Positions 50,324 through 59,159 of a stretch of DNA of 64,000 nucleotides are shown here, piece after piece; the first letter of the stretch is position 1, and each line of letters starts with the position of its first letter. Origin of the DNA: Terrabacter sp. Root181 (lineage in GTDB: Bacteria; Actinomycetota; Actinomycetes; Actinomycetales; Dermatophilaceae); assembly GCF_001428505.1 (NCBI RefSeq), contig NZ_LMHU01000001.1, forward strand, positions 1,195,813 through 1,259,812. Reading direction: 5' to 3'. The notes below the pieces were generated by a model. It was not told where the DNA came from. It searched no databases and was given only the letters and a program-made list of their open reading frames with translations. The translations under genes were made by a program, and so were the position numbers.

Positions 50324-51520
50324 GTGGCGAAGGCAAAGTTCGAGCGGACCAAGCCGCACGTCAACATCGGCACCATCGGTCACATTGACCACGGCAAGAC
50401 GACGCTGACGGCTGCGATTTCCAAGGTTCTGCACGACAAGTACCCCGACCTGAACCCCCAGTTCGCGTTCGAGGACATCGACAAGGCTCCCGAGGAGCGC
50501 CAGCGCGGTATCACGATCTCGATCGCGCACATCGAGTACCAGACGGAGGGTCGTCACTACGCCCACGTCGACTGCCCGGGCCACGCTGACTACGTGAAGA
50601 ACATGATCACGGGTGCGGCTCAGATGGACGGCGCGATCCTCGTGGTCGCCGCCACCGACGGCCCCATGCCGCAGACGAAGGAGCACGTCCTCCTGGCCCG
50701 CCAGGTCGGCGTCCCCTACATCGTCGTGGCGCTCAACAAGGCCGACATGGTCGACGACGAGGAGATCCTCGAGCTCGTCGAGATGGAGGTCCGTGAGCTC
50801 CTGTCGCAGTACGAGTTCCCGGGCGACGACCTCCCGGTCGTGCAGGTCTCGGCGCTCAAGGCGCTCGAGGGCGACGAGAAGTGGGGCCAGTCGGTCCTCG
50901 ACCTCATGGACGCCGTCGACAACTCCATCCCGGAGCCCGAGCGCGACGTCGACAAGCCGTTCCTCATGCCCGTCGAGGACGTCTTCACGATCACCGGTCG
51001 TGGCACCGTCGTCACCGGTCGTATCGAGCGCGGCATCCTCAAGGTCAACGAGGAGATCGAGATCGTCGGCATCCACACCGGTCCGCCGGCCAAGACGACC
51101 GTCACGGGCGTCGAGATGTTCCGCAAGCTCCTCGACGAGGGTCGCGCCGGTGAGAACGTCGGTCTGCTCCTTCGTGGCACCAAGCGCGAGGACGTCGAGC
51201 GCGGGCAGGTCATCTGCAAGCCGGGCTCGATCACCCCGCACACGGACTTCGAGGCTCAGGTCTACATCCTCTCGAAGGACGAGGGCGGCCGTCACACGCC
51301 GTTCTACGACAACTACCGTCCGCAGTTCTACTTCCGTACGACGGACGTGACGGGTGTCGTGCACCTGCCCGAGGGCACCGAGATGGTCATGCCCGGCGAC
51401 AACACCGACATGACGGTCGAGCTCATCCAGCCGATCGCCATGGAGGACGGCCTCAAGTTCGCCATCCGTGAGGGTGGCCGCACGGTCGGCGCCGGTCGCG
51501 TCACGAAGATCATCAAGTGA
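50324..51520 (+). CDS. tuf: Elongation factor Tu
   Basis: A 398-residue aminoacyl-tRNA carrier GTPase. Motifs: GHIDHGKTT (G1), [16 protein letters not shown] (switch I), DCPGHADY (G3), NKADMVDD (G4). The C-terminal domain has [17 protein letters not shown]-like [21 protein letters not shown] at 50324 has GAGGAGGA upstream. A strong terminator follows. Confidence 0.97.
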   Translation: MAKAKFERTKPHVNIGTIGHIDHGKTTLTAAISKVLHDKYPDLNPQFAFEDIDKAPEERQRGITISIAHIEYQTEGRHYAHVDCPGHADYVKNMITGAAQMDGAILVVAATDGPMPQTKEHVLLARQVGVPYIVVALNKADMVDDEEILELVEMEVRELLSQYEFPGDDLPVVQVSALKALEGDEKWGQSVLDLMDAVDNSIPEPERDVDKPFLMPVEDVFTITGRGTVVTGRIERGILKVNEEIEIVGIHTGPPAKTTVTGVEMFRKLLDEGRAGENVGLLLRGTKREDVERGQVICKPGSITPHTDFEAQVYILSKDEGGRHTPFYDNYRPQFYFRTTDVTGVVHLPEGTEMVMPGDNTDMTVELIQPIAMEDGLKFAIREGGRTVGAGRVTKIIK

Positions 51521-51550
51521 TCTGACGCTGCACCTGCAGCACTGCTTCAT

Positions 51551-51590
51551 CGGTAGGGCCCGTTCCGCTTCGGCGGAGCGGGCCCTACCG
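51551..51590 (+). terminator. Terminator after tuf with UUCG tetraloop
   Basis: An 18-bp stem (51551-51568 with 51573-51590, one G-U) closed by TTCG, 30 nt after the tuf stop. The very stable GC stem compensates for the missing T tail. Confidence 0.92.
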
Positions 51591-51732
51591 CTGTCCCGTG
51601 GGCACGCGGTCGCGGAACGCCCGACGGCCCGAGCGGCGTGGAGCGTCGGCGGCCGCTACCAGCGTCACCGTCCTTGCGTATGCCGGTTGGCCGCCTCCGA
51701 TGCCGCTCGTGCCGTCGCGCGTCCCGCTCCTC

Positions 51733-51846
51733 AACCGTCGAGTGGCCAAAGTCTGCCCCCTGCGAACGGTCGAGTGGCCAACGTTTGCCCCCTGCGAACC
51801 GTCGAGTGGCCAACGTTTGCCCCCTGCGAACCGTCGAGTGGCCAAA
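51733..51846 (+). repeat. 32-bp tandem repeat, three and a half copies
   Basis: Units at 51733-51764, 51765-51796 and 51797-51828 plus a partial unit to 51846. Each begins aaccgtcgagtggccaa and ends with tgccccctgcg; the copies differ at a few bases. The array lies between tuf and the convergent methyltransferase gene and encodes nothing convincing. The core cgtcgagtgg also occurs in the palindrome at 35705. Bases 51591-51732 hold no gene I can support. Confidence 0.9.
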
Positions 51847-51876
51847 GCTCGCCGTCCTTCTGAGCCGCGGGTCAGC

Positions 51877-52707
51877 TCAGGGACGGCTTCCGGTGGTGTA
51901 GCGGACCTGTTGGGTGAGGTGCAGCTGGTCGTCGTCGCCCCGGTCCGCTTCCAGAGCGGTTGCGATCAGGGCCATGGCGTCCGGGAGCTCGACGTCGGGG
52001 ACGGCGGCCCAGAGCTGGCGCATCCCGAGCGTCATCGTCCAGGCGCGCCAGGCGGCGGCGTCGGGCAGGGTGACCTCGAGGGGCTCGTCGTGGCTGTCGA
52101 CGTCGGTGGCGCCGGCGGCCTCCATGAGGGCGGCCATGGTGTCGGTGCTGGCAAAGGGGCCCGCGCGCCCGGTGGTCCGGGCGTCGAGGACCTGGGGCGG
52201 TGCATACGCCATGAGCACGGCCTCGGCGGCCGTCCAGGCGGCGTCGGTGGGGCCGAAGGTCGACAGGCCCAGGCGACCACCCCGGCGCAGCAAGGTGACC
52301 CAGCCCTGGACGGTCTCGACTGGCTGGGGGTCGAAGAAGAGGACGAGTGAGGCGGTGACGACGTCGAACGAGCCGGGCTCCGTCGAGAGCGGGGTTGCCT
52401 CACCGGTCCGGGCCCCGAGGGTGGTGACGGCTCGGGTCTCGGCCTCGGTGCGGAGCAGGTCGACCATGGCGGGCGAGAGGTCGACCGCGGTCACGTGGCC
52501 CGTGGGGCCGACGGCGGACACGAGCGGGAAGGTCGCGGCCCCGCGGCCGGCGCCGACGTCGAGGGCGTGGTCACCCGGACGAGGTGCGGTCAGCTCGACC
52601 AGTCGGGCACCGATCGGCCCGAACCACGGCACACCGCCCTGGTCGTAGCCGGGGGCGAGCTGGTCGAAGAGCGCGGCGACACCGGCGCGGCGTTCGGAGG
52701 GGTCCAT
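51877..52707 (-). CDS. Class I SAM-dependent methyltransferase
   Basis: A 276-residue cytoplasmic enzyme. SAM motif I is HALDVGAGRGAATFPL (~47-62), with motif II VTAVDLSPAMVDLLR and the post-motif FDVVTASLVLFFDP. The UbiE/Methyltransf_11 type order and FDQLAPGYDQGGVPWFG start suggest small-molecule methylation; the substrate is not predictable. GGAGGA lies 11 nt before the ATG. Confidence 0.85.
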   Translation of the reverse strand: MDPSERRAGVAALFDQLAPGYDQGGVPWFGPIGARLVELTAPRPGDHALDVGAGRGAATFPLVSAVGPTGHVTAVDLSPAMVDLLRTEAETRAVTTLGARTGEATPLSTEPGSFDVVTASLVLFFDPQPVETVQGWVTLLRRGGRLGLSTFGPTDAAWTAAEAVLMAYAPPQVLDARTTGRAGPFASTDTMAALMEAAGATDVDSHDEPLEVTLPDAAAWRAWTMTLGMRQLWAAVPDVELPDAMALIATALEADRGDDDQLHLTQQVRYTTGSRP

Positions 52708-52770
52708 GGCCCGATGGTCCTCCTCCGGCGGGTCCGGCGGGAGGCCGAGCCGCGCCTGATCCGCGCCGCG

Positions 52771-53262
52771 TTACTGGCCGAGGGCGACGAGGACGACGGT
52801 GTCGGAGTCGGCTGCGAGGTAGGCCTTGGCGCGGAAGGAGCCCTCGGCGAAGAGCGCGTCGAGTGCCGTGGAGCGGAGCAGCTGACCCGACGGCACGGCG
52901 GAGCGGACCCCGTCCTCGACGTCAGGCGTCTCGGTGGCGGGCTTTGGGGAGGCGGCCCGCAGGGTGGCTGCGGTCTCGGGGGAGACCTCGACGACGGCGT
53001 CGATCCAGTACGTCGACGGGCCCGGTGCGTCGCCGCCGAGCGTCCCCGACATCCACGTCGCCGAGACGGGCCGGCCCAGGGCGCTGAACCGCTTCGTCAG
53101 CGGCTCGAGGTCGGTGCGGACGTCGCCGGTGCCGGTCTTGGTCGCGCTGCTCACGGTGCTCCTCGTGCGGTCGGTGGTGGGCATCGGGTCGGTGCTGCAC
53201 CCGCCGGTCACAGCCAGGGTCAGCAGGGCGGCACAGGCGGCCACGGCGGATCGGGTCCTCAT
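52771..53262 (-). CDS. Small lipoprotein coupled to the WXG100-like gene
   Basis: A 163-residue lipoprotein precursor: basic MRTRSAVAACAALLTLAVTGGC with lipobox C22, then a Thr/Ser-rich linker and a compact domain (RFSALGRPVSATWMSGTLGG ... TYWIDAVVEVSPETAATLRA). The ATG overlaps the stop of the upstream WXG100-like gene (ATGA), so the two are made together. If the upstream protein is a toxin, this is the natural immunity candidate, acting at the outer face of the membrane. That is inference; no immunity family is recognised. Confidence 0.7.
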   Translation of the reverse strand: MRTRSAVAACAALLTLAVTGGCSTDPMPTTDRTRSTVSSATKTGTGDVRTDLEPLTKRFSALGRPVSATWMSGTLGGDAPGPSTYWIDAVVEVSPETAATLRAASPKPATETPDVEDGVRSAVPSGQLLRSTALDALFAEGSFRAKAYLAADSDTVVLVALGQ

Positions 53263-54410
53263 CGGCTGCTTCCTCGTTCGTCGGCTCGGTCCTCACGGCC
53301 CAGGCCCGGGGTGCGCTCGACGTCACCGGAGCCCACGTCGATGCTCGGGGGCGGTGTGCCGACGGGCCACGTGATCGTACGCGTGACGTCGCCGCTCGAC
53401 GGGAAGGGCTTGGCCCAGCCGATCTCGGTGAAGCGCCCGTTCTCGTTGTCGCCCGCGCCGCTCGCGATGTCGGACTGGTCGGGGTTGAAGTTGTAGTAGT
53501 CCTCGGCGTGCACGGTGACCTGCATCGACACCTGGCCGTTCTCCACCGTGACGTCGGCGCTGCTCCACTGCTGGTAGCCGCCGATGGTCTTCTGCCAGTT
53601 CTCGGTGGTCGGGTACGCCGTCGCGGGGTGGGCGTCACCGGTCATGCTGAAGTGCAGGTTGCCGTTGCGCACCATCTCGTCGACCGCCGCTGCCGTGCGG
53701 GCGACCTCGTCGTTGACGTTGGCCGCGATGGACGGGTCCTCCTCGTAGCCCTCCTCGTAGTCGAAGCGGGCCGGCTCGCCGTCGTTGTCCCAGTAGTGGG
53801 CGTACATCGCCGTCGCGTCGTCGAGGTCCGACTTGACGAGGCGCCCGCCCTCGAGCTTGGCCATCCACTCGAGCTTGGCGATGTGGTCGTGCCAGTTCGA
53901 GTCCTTGGAGTCGTACGCGAAGCCCTCGTCCCACTCGATGTCGGGCTTCTTCGGCTCGCCGAAGTCGTAGCCGTCGACCGGGCCTCCGGTGCCCGTCGTC
54001 GCGGGGGCCGGAGGAGTGGTCGGGGCCGGCCCCGGGGACGGGGACGGTGTCGGTCCGAACGACATCGGGACGGCGCCGCCGAGCAGTGCCCCACCGCCCG
54101 GACCACCCGAACCGCCCGCGCCACCCGGACTGCCGCCCTGCTCGCTGGCCCCACGCTGCCTGGCGGCGTTCTCCCTCAGGCGGGCTCCGAGGCCGTGGAG
54201 GGCCCGCTCGAGGGCGTCGATGGACGGGGCGGACGAGTGCCAGTCACCGCGGAAGGCGTCGAAGTCCCTGCCGCCCCACGCCGCGCCGAGGGCGCCGAAG
54301 GCATGGTCCACCGCGCTCCGCGTGGCCCGGCACTCGCCGGCGAAGCGGTCGAGCTGACCCGCGGCCCGATCGAGGGCGTCCGGATCGGCGCCCTTCCTGT
54401 ACACGACCAC
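53259..54410 (-). CDS. WXG100-like protein with polymorphic-toxin-like C-terminus
   Basis: A 383-residue protein. Residues 1-88 form two helices with W45-G-G47 between them, the WXG100/ESX layout. Residues 90-145 are a Gly/Pro/Ser linker. From 148 a distinct domain begins (YDFGEPKKPDIEWDEGFAYD) and ends with NFNP (307-310), DIASG (314-318), NGRF (324-327), GWAKPF (331-336) and TRTITW (343-348). I recall this pattern from C-termini of polymorphic or Rhs-type toxins. I chose GTG at 54410; the frame upstream lacks a start signal. No ESX genes are nearby. Confidence 0.7.
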   Translation of the reverse strand: MVVYRKGADPDALDRAAGQLDRFAGECRATRSAVDHAFGALGAAWGGRDFDAFRGDWHSSAPSIDALERALHGLGARLRENAARQRGASEQGGSPGGAGGSGGPGGGALLGGAVPMSFGPTPSPSPGPAPTTPPAPATTGTGGPVDGYDFGEPKKPDIEWDEGFAYDSKDSNWHDHIAKLEWMAKLEGGRLVKSDLDDATAMYAHYWDNDGEPARFDYEEGYEEDPSIAANVNDEVARTAAAVDEMVRNGNLHFSMTGDAHPATAYPTTENWQKTIGGYQQWSSADVTVENGQVSMQVTVHAEDYYNFNPDQSDIASGAGDNENGRFTEIGWAKPFPSSGDVTRTITWPVGTPPPSIDVGSGDVERTPGLGREDRADERGSSR

Positions 54411-54522
54411 GGCAGTTGCCCTTCCCCGAGCTGTCGACGTCCGCGGCGGCCGAGGGGTGGCCGCTGCGCCATACCTTAGGCAGAAGGGCCGGCTGCGAAC
54501 CATGGGGAGCACTCCCCGCGGG

Positions 54523-55026
54523 TCAGGCGTCGACGCGGCGCCAGAACCACGGGGTCACCTCGGCGAGGAGCGCGGCGACCGCCTGCCGGACGACCTCGGA
54601 GTGGACCACCGTGACCGCCTCATCGCCGTGCAGCACCTGAGCCGCTGCATCTCCGACGCCGGCGGCGCCGCACTCTCCGAAGAAGTCGGCACCGTCCGCG
54701 ACCGCGTGCACCCAGCCCAGCTCTGGATCGTGTCCGCGCAGGTCCTGCTCGCCCACGTACCACCGGGTCACCGACGGCACCCAGACGGCGTCGAAGTCAC
54801 CGGCGGCGACGAGCGAGGCGAGGACGAGGGGCGCGAAGGCGCGGTCCTCCGCCCGCTCGTGATCGAGCCGCTCGAGCATCGCCGAGGCGAGCCGGCTCCG
54901 GTCGTCCGCGGAGAGGTCACCGTCGCGCACCCGGCCGGCCAGGGCGGCATACGCCCGTTCGTCCCGGACGGCTGGGTCGGGTGAGGCGAGGTCGTCGACG
55001 AGCGACCGCAGCGAGGCGTCGGGCAT
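54523..55026 (-). CDS. Short DUF2785-like protein
   Basis: A 167-residue soluble helical protein. The central YVGEQDLRGHDPELGWVHAVADGADFFGE matches the DUF2785 signature (DLRG...GWVHA.AHGAD), except that the usual His in AHGAD is Asp. Family members are usually about 250-300 residues, so the C-terminal part is missing or replaced by VVRQAVAALLAEVTPWFWRRVDA. No continuation is visible in the other frames. No ribosome binding site is seen at 55026. The function is unknown. Confidence 0.65.
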   Translation of the reverse strand: MPDASLRSLVDDLASPDPAVRDERAYAALAGRVRDGDLSADDRSRLASAMLERLDHERAEDRAFAPLVLASLVAAGDFDAVWVPSVTRWYVGEQDLRGHDPELGWVHAVADGADFFGECGAAGVGDAAAQVLHGDEAVTVVHSEVVRQAVAALLAEVTPWFWRRVDA

Positions 55027-55137
55027 GCGGGCGAGCCCGGCCAGCCCGGCCAGCCCTGCCAGCCCGGCCGTCCCGGCCGCCGGGTACCAGTCGTGCCGGT
55101 CGTTGCCGCCGGGCGCCGTATGCCGTATGACTGGCCC

Positions 55138-55908
55138 ATGGTGGCGACAGGGGAGTCGGTTCGGCGCGTCCGTGGAGGGCTGGCGCGCGTCGCCGTGGTC
55201 GTCGTCTCGGCCGCGATGGTGTGCGCAGGCGCGGGGTGCTCGAAGGCCGGAGGGTCGGCGCTGGCCGCCCGCGCGGGCGAGCCGTCGGTCCCGACGTCGA
55301 CCGCGTCGGCCGTGTCGTCGATGGCATCGTCGGAGCCGACGACGCCTGCCGCCCGGACGGTTCCGACGAGCTCGGCAGCCCCGCTCCTCGTCGGGCGGCG
55401 GGTCACCGCGGCACGTGCCGGACTCTCCTTCGAGGTTCCCGCAGGGTGGCAGGCGCTCGACCCCTCGGCCGCCATGGGCGCCGGTGCGGCAGCGCTGCCC
55501 GACGCGGCCAAGGAGCTGGCCGCGAGCTCGGGCCTGTCGGTGGACGAGTACCTCCAGCGCATCGGCACCGCCATCGAGGTCATGGTCATGGGCCGCCCCG
55601 TGCGCGGCTCGGCCGACAACATCTCGGTCATCCCGACGCCGCTGGCCCAGCTGCCGACCGCCGACGACCTGCGTTCGCAGCTCGAGGCGGTCGAGGCGTC
55701 GGTGACGCGCGTGGACCGGACGACGACGCCCATCGGCACCGCGATCGTCGTCGCGTCACGGCTGCCGATGGGTACCTTCACCACCCACACGCGCTCCGTG
55801 GCGGTCCGGCACGACGGCCACGTCACCTACCTCACGGTGACGGCGACGACCCGGTCCGGCGCCGACTCGCTCCTGCGGGACATGCTGGCCAGCCTGCGGC
55901 GCGTGTGA
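55138..55908 (+). CDS. Lipoprotein, conserved actinobacterial type
   Basis: A 256-residue precursor with basic n-region, hydrophobic VAVVVVSAAMVCAGAG and lipobox AGAGC (C34). A Ser/Thr/Pro linker (~40-85) precedes a globular domain: ARAGLSFEVPAGWQALDPS ... TPIGTAIVVASRLPMGTFTTH ... TVTATTRSGADSLLRDMLASL. This resembles LpqN/DUF1795-like domains by its PAGW start, but I cannot assign it. ATG at 55138; TATGAC six bases upstream may be a leaderless -10. The spacer before it carries a short ccggccagcc-type repeat at 55029-55080. Confidence 0.72.
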   Translation: MVATGESVRRVRGGLARVAVVVVSAAMVCAGAGCSKAGGSALAARAGEPSVPTSTASAVSSMASSEPTTPAARTVPTSSAAPLLVGRRVTAARAGLSFEVPAGWQALDPSAAMGAGAAALPDAAKELAASSGLSVDEYLQRIGTAIEVMVMGRPVRGSADNISVIPTPLAQLPTADDLRSQLEAVEASVTRVDRTTTPIGTAIVVASRLPMGTFTTHTRSVAVRHDGHVTYLTVTATTRSGADSLLRDMLASLRRV

Positions 55909-55988
55909 GCCGTCCACGACCCTGGTCGGCCGGGGCCACGTGCAGCCCGCCTTCCGGGGCCGTCGCTCGTGGGCCGGAGGGCGGCGGA

Positions 55989-55994
55989 TAGGGT
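55989..55994 (+). promoter_or_regulatory. -10 box upstream of the M18 aminopeptidase
   Basis: TAGGGT ends 8 nt before the ATG at 56003. The transcript would be nearly leaderless, although GGGAG also lies 3 nt before the ATG. Confidence 0.45.
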
Positions 55995-56002
55995 CGGGAG
56001 CC

Positions 56003-57307
56003 ATGGCGCACTCGTTCGACACCGACACCGAAGCCCAGGGCCTCATCGACTACGTCGACGCCTCGCCGACGCCGTTCCACGCGTGCGAGCAGGCCGCCGC
56101 ACGACTCGTCGCCGAGGGCTTCACCGAGGTCGTCGAGACCGAGCCGTGGCCCACCGAGCCGGGTCGGCGCTACCTCGTCCGCGGTGGCTCGCTCATCGCC
56201 TGGGACACCACGGGCGCCCACGGCGCCGGGTCGGGCCCGGCGGCCGGGTTCCGTGTCGTCGGGGCGCACACCGACAGCCCCAACCTGCGCGTCAAGCCGA
56301 ACCCCGACCACTCCCGGGCCGGCTGGCAGATGCTCGGCATCGAGCCCTACGGCGGCCTCATCCTCAGCTCGTGGCTCGACCGCGACCTCGGGCTGGCCGG
56401 CCGGGTGGCCGTGCGCGGCTCGGCCGGTGTCGAGACGCGCACCTTCCACGGCCGCGATGCGCTGCTGCGGGTCGCACAGCTCGCCATCCACCTCGACCGC
56501 ACCCAGAACGAGGCGCTCACCCTCAACAAGCAGGCGCACATGGAGCCGCTCTGGGGCGTCGGCGACGAGCCCGGCGACTTCGTCGGCTACCTCGCCGAGC
56601 AGGTCGGGGTCGACCGCGAGGACGTCCTGTCGTGGGACGTCATGACGCACCCGGTGCAGCCGTCGACCCGGCTCGGCCGGGCGCGCGAGCTCATCGCCGC
56701 CCCGCGCCTCGACAACCTCGCGACGTCGTACGCCGGCGTGCGTGCCCTGCTCGACGCGGTGGCCACCGAGCCCTCCCACGTGCCGGTGCTCGTGCTCTTC
56801 GACCACGAGGAGATCGGCAGCACGTCCGAGCGCGGCGCCACCTCGACGCTGTTGCCCTCGGTCCTCGAGCGCATCGTCACGGCCGGTGGGGGCACCCGCG
56901 ACGACTACTGGCGGGCGCTCGCGGCCACCGTCATCGCGTCGGGCGACATGGGCCACGCGACCCACCCCAACTACGCCGAGCGCCACGAGCCCATGCACCA
57001 GATCCGCGTCAACGGCGGCCCGGTGCTCAAGGTGAACACCAACCTGCGCTACGCGACGGACTCCGTCGGTGCGGCGGCGTTCCGGATCGCCTGCGAGCAG
57101 GCCGGGGTCCCGATGCAGACCTTCGTGACCCGCAGCGACCTCCCGTGCGGCTCGACCGTCGGCCCGGTGACGTCGTCGCTGACGGGCGCCACCACGGTGG
57201 ACTTCGGCGCGGCCGCCCTGTCGATGCACAGCACCCGCGAGCTCATGGGCGCCGAGGACCCGGCCATGTATGCCGGTGCGCTGAGCGCCTTCCTCGCCCC
57301 GGCCTGA
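56003..57307 (+). CDS. M18 family aminopeptidase
   Basis: A 434-residue cytoplasmic dizinc aminopeptidase (aspartyl/leucyl type, ApeB/PepC family). Zinc ligands and catalytic residues are in VGAHTDSPNLRVKP, FDHEEIGSTSERGA and GDMGHATHPNY, with the late histidine in SMHSTREL. It removes N-terminal residues from peptides during turnover. ATG at 56003 was chosen over upstream in-frame codons because the promoter lies just before it. Confidence 0.93.
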   Translation: MAHSFDTDTEAQGLIDYVDASPTPFHACEQAAARLVAEGFTEVVETEPWPTEPGRRYLVRGGSLIAWDTTGAHGAGSGPAAGFRVVGAHTDSPNLRVKPNPDHSRAGWQMLGIEPYGGLILSSWLDRDLGLAGRVAVRGSAGVETRTFHGRDALLRVAQLAIHLDRTQNEALTLNKQAHMEPLWGVGDEPGDFVGYLAEQVGVDREDVLSWDVMTHPVQPSTRLGRARELIAAPRLDNLATSYAGVRALLDAVATEPSHVPVLVLFDHEEIGSTSERGATSTLLPSVLERIVTAGGGTRDDYWRALAATVIASGDMGHATHPNYAERHEPMHQIRVNGGPVLKVNTNLRYATDSVGAAAFRIACEQAGVPMQTFVTRSDLPCGSTVGPVTSSLTGATTVDFGAAALSMHSTRELMGAEDPAMYAGALSAFLAPA

Positions 57308-57458
57308 GCCGCCGACGGAGGAGCGGCGCGAGGCCTCGGGTGCGGCGCCCTCCTGGCCCGGTCCACCGCGTGACCGGCCCCGCCCGCGCCGGGCGACCGG
57401 ACGGCATACGCCGGCGGGGTGGTCCTGCCCGGGGCCGGACGGGTGCGAGGATGAAGGC

Positions 57459-57857
57459 GTGGAGACCACGCTCGTCGTGCCGGACCGGCCGACCCTCGTC
57501 TACGACGCCGACTGCGGGTTCTGCACGCGCAGCGTGCAGTTCGTCCAGCGGTGGGTCGACCGGCGGGACCGCTACGACGTGCGTCCCTGGCAGTCGCTCG
57601 ACCTCGCGGCGGTCGGCCTCACGGCCCAGGACTGCGACGAGGCCGCCCAGTTCGTGACGGCCGACGGCGAGGTCCGGTCGGGCCACCGCGCCATCGCGAG
57701 CGCCGCGACCCACGGCGCCCCGGGCTGGCGACCCGTCGGGGCCCTCCTCATGGCACCGGGGGTCTCCTGGGTGGCCGCGAGGGCGTACCGATGGGTGGCC
57801 GACCACCGCCACCAGCTGCCGGGCGGCACCGCCGCGTGCGCCGTCCCGCGACCCTGA
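57459..57857 (+). CDS. DCC family thiol-disulfide oxidoreductase (DUF393)
   Basis: A 132-residue thioredoxin-like protein. The defining LVYDADCGFCTRSV gives CxxC at C19/C22; the ending ADHRHQLPGGTAAC is also typical of the DCC family. Predicted redox or thiol exchange role, partner unknown. The start is GTG at 57459; GAGGAT six bases upstream may be a leaderless -10. Confidence 0.88.
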   Translation: METTLVVPDRPTLVYDADCGFCTRSVQFVQRWVDRRDRYDVRPWQSLDLAAVGLTAQDCDEAAQFVTADGEVRSGHRAIASAATHGAPGWRPVGALLMAPGVSWVAARAYRWVADHRHQLPGGTAACAVPRP

Positions 57858-57901
57858 CGACGCGCCACGTGCGCGGCCCTGCCGTGGCGTGCCGCCTCGA
57901 T

Positions 57902-57931
57902 TTGATAGTGCGGTGCGCGCTCTGGCACACT
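57902..57931 (+). promoter_or_regulatory. Promoter of the S10-spc operon
   Basis: -35 TTGATA (57902-57907), an 18-bp spacer, then -10-like CACACT (57926-57931). The flanking CGATTTG matches the rplJ and str promoters. It lies 256 bp before rpsJ. Confidence 0.6.
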
Positions 57932-58186
57932 GTTCAGGTTGCTTGACGCGCGTCGCTGACCCATGTCGGTGCCGCCGCCCCTTGAGAGCCTCCTGACGGG
58001 GACTCGCCCGGACTCCTCTCGGAGGCCCGAGGGAAGCGCAAGTTACCCGGTTCGGCCGGGCAATCCACACGAAAGTGGCACTCAGGTGCGCACCTTTCAC
58101 CGCGAAGCGGGCGCGACACGCCCGACCTCGGGGGTCGGATGGCCAAGGGAACCGGTAGTCAGAAGCGAGAGAGAGACGTTCATCAG
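57932..58186 (+). promoter_or_regulatory. rpsJ 5' leader
   Basis: About 250 nt of untranslated RNA. The hairpin CGACC-TCGGG-GGTCG at 58123-58137 lies in the same cccgacctcgggggtcg block as in the str leader, preceded in both by a cgacac box and further upstream by a cacctttc box. L4-type autogenous control is known for S10 operons in some bacteria; this hairpin may be a regulatory element. A GAGAGAGA stretch lies about 15 nt before rpsJ. Confidence 0.6.
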
Positions 58187-58495
58187 ATGGCGGGACAGAA
58201 GATCCGCATCCGGCTGAAGTCGTACGACCACGAGGTCATCGACAACTCGGCTCGGAAGATCGTTGACACAGTGACGCGCGCCGGCGCGACCGTGGTGGGA
58301 CCCGTCCCGCTGCCGACGGAGAAGAACGTCTTCGTCGTCATCCGGTCGCCGCACAAGTACAAGGACAGCCGCGAGCACTTCGAGATGCGCACGCACAAGC
58401 GCCTCATCGACATCATCGACCCGACGCCCAAGGCCGTCGACTCGCTGATGCGTCTCGACCTGCCGGCGGACGTCAACATCGAGATCAAGCTCTGA
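58187..58495 (+). CDS. rpsJ: 30S ribosomal protein S10 (NusE)
   Basis: A 102-residue head protein and NusG partner. [19 protein letters not shown] and [20 protein letters not shown] are family signatures. The ATG at 58187 is the family start; an upstream in-frame ATG at 58139 would add 16 residues and is unlikely. First gene of the S10 operon. Confidence 0.97.
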   Translation: MAGQKIRIRLKSYDHEVIDNSARKIVDTVTRAGATVVGPVPLPTEKNVFVVIRSPHKYKDSREHFEMRTHKRLIDIIDPTPKAVDSLMRLDLPADVNIEIKL

Positions 58496-58505
58496 GGCGG
58501 TTGAG

Positions 58506-59159
58506 ATGACTGTTGCTCAGAAGAACGTCAAGGGCGTGCTCGGCGAGAAGCTCGGCATGACCCAGGTGTGGGACGCAGACAACAAGCTCGTCCCCGTGAC
58601 CGTGGTCAAGGCCGGCCCCTGCGTCGTGACGCAGGTGCGCGCCGACGAGACCGACGGCTACTCCGCGGTCCAGATCGCCTTCGGTGCGATCGACCCGCGC
58701 AAGGTGAACAAGCCCATGAGCGGCCACTTCGAGAAGGCCGGCGTCACGCCGCGCCGTCACCTCGTCGAGCTCCGCACGGCCGACGCCGCCGACTACGAGC
58801 TCGGCCAGGAGATCACGGCCGAGTCCTTCGAGGCCGGACAGCGCGTCGACGCGACGGGCACGACCAAGGGCAAGGGCTTCGCCGGTGTCATGAAGCGTCA
58901 CGGCTTCCACGGCGTCAGCTCCTCGCACGGTGCGCACCGCAACCACCGCAAGCCGGGCTCCATCGGCGGCTGCTCGACCCCGGGCCGTGTCTTCAAGGGC
59001 ATGCGCATGGCTGGTCGCATGGGTGGCGTTCGCCAGACGACCCAGAACCTCCAGATCCACGCCGTTGACGCCGAGAAGGGCCTCCTGCTCATCAAGGGTG
59101 CCGTCCCCGGCCCCCGCGGTGGCATCGTCCTGATCCGCACGGCTGCGAAGGGTGCATGA
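58506..59159 (+). CDS. rplC: 50S ribosomal protein L3
   Basis: A 217-residue peptidyl-transferase-proximal protein. [14 protein letters not shown] at the start; [14 protein letters not shown] and [20 protein letters not shown] form the loop reaching the catalytic centre. It overlaps rplD by ATGA. Confidence 0.97.
   Translation: MTVAQKNVKGVLGEKLGMTQVWDADNKLVPVTVVKAGPCVVTQVRADETDGYSAVQIAFGAIDPRKVNKPMSGHFEKAGVTPRRHLVELRTADAADYELGQEITAESFEAGQRVDATGTTKGKGFAGVMKRHGFHGVSSSHGAHRNHRKPGSIGGCSTPGRVFKGMRMAGRMGGVRQTTQNLQIHAVDAEKGLLLIKGAVPGPRGGIVLIRTAAKGA

Noticed and set aside
51733-51846. CRISPR array
   Set aside because: The 32-bp units abut directly with no unique spacers, and no cas genes are near.
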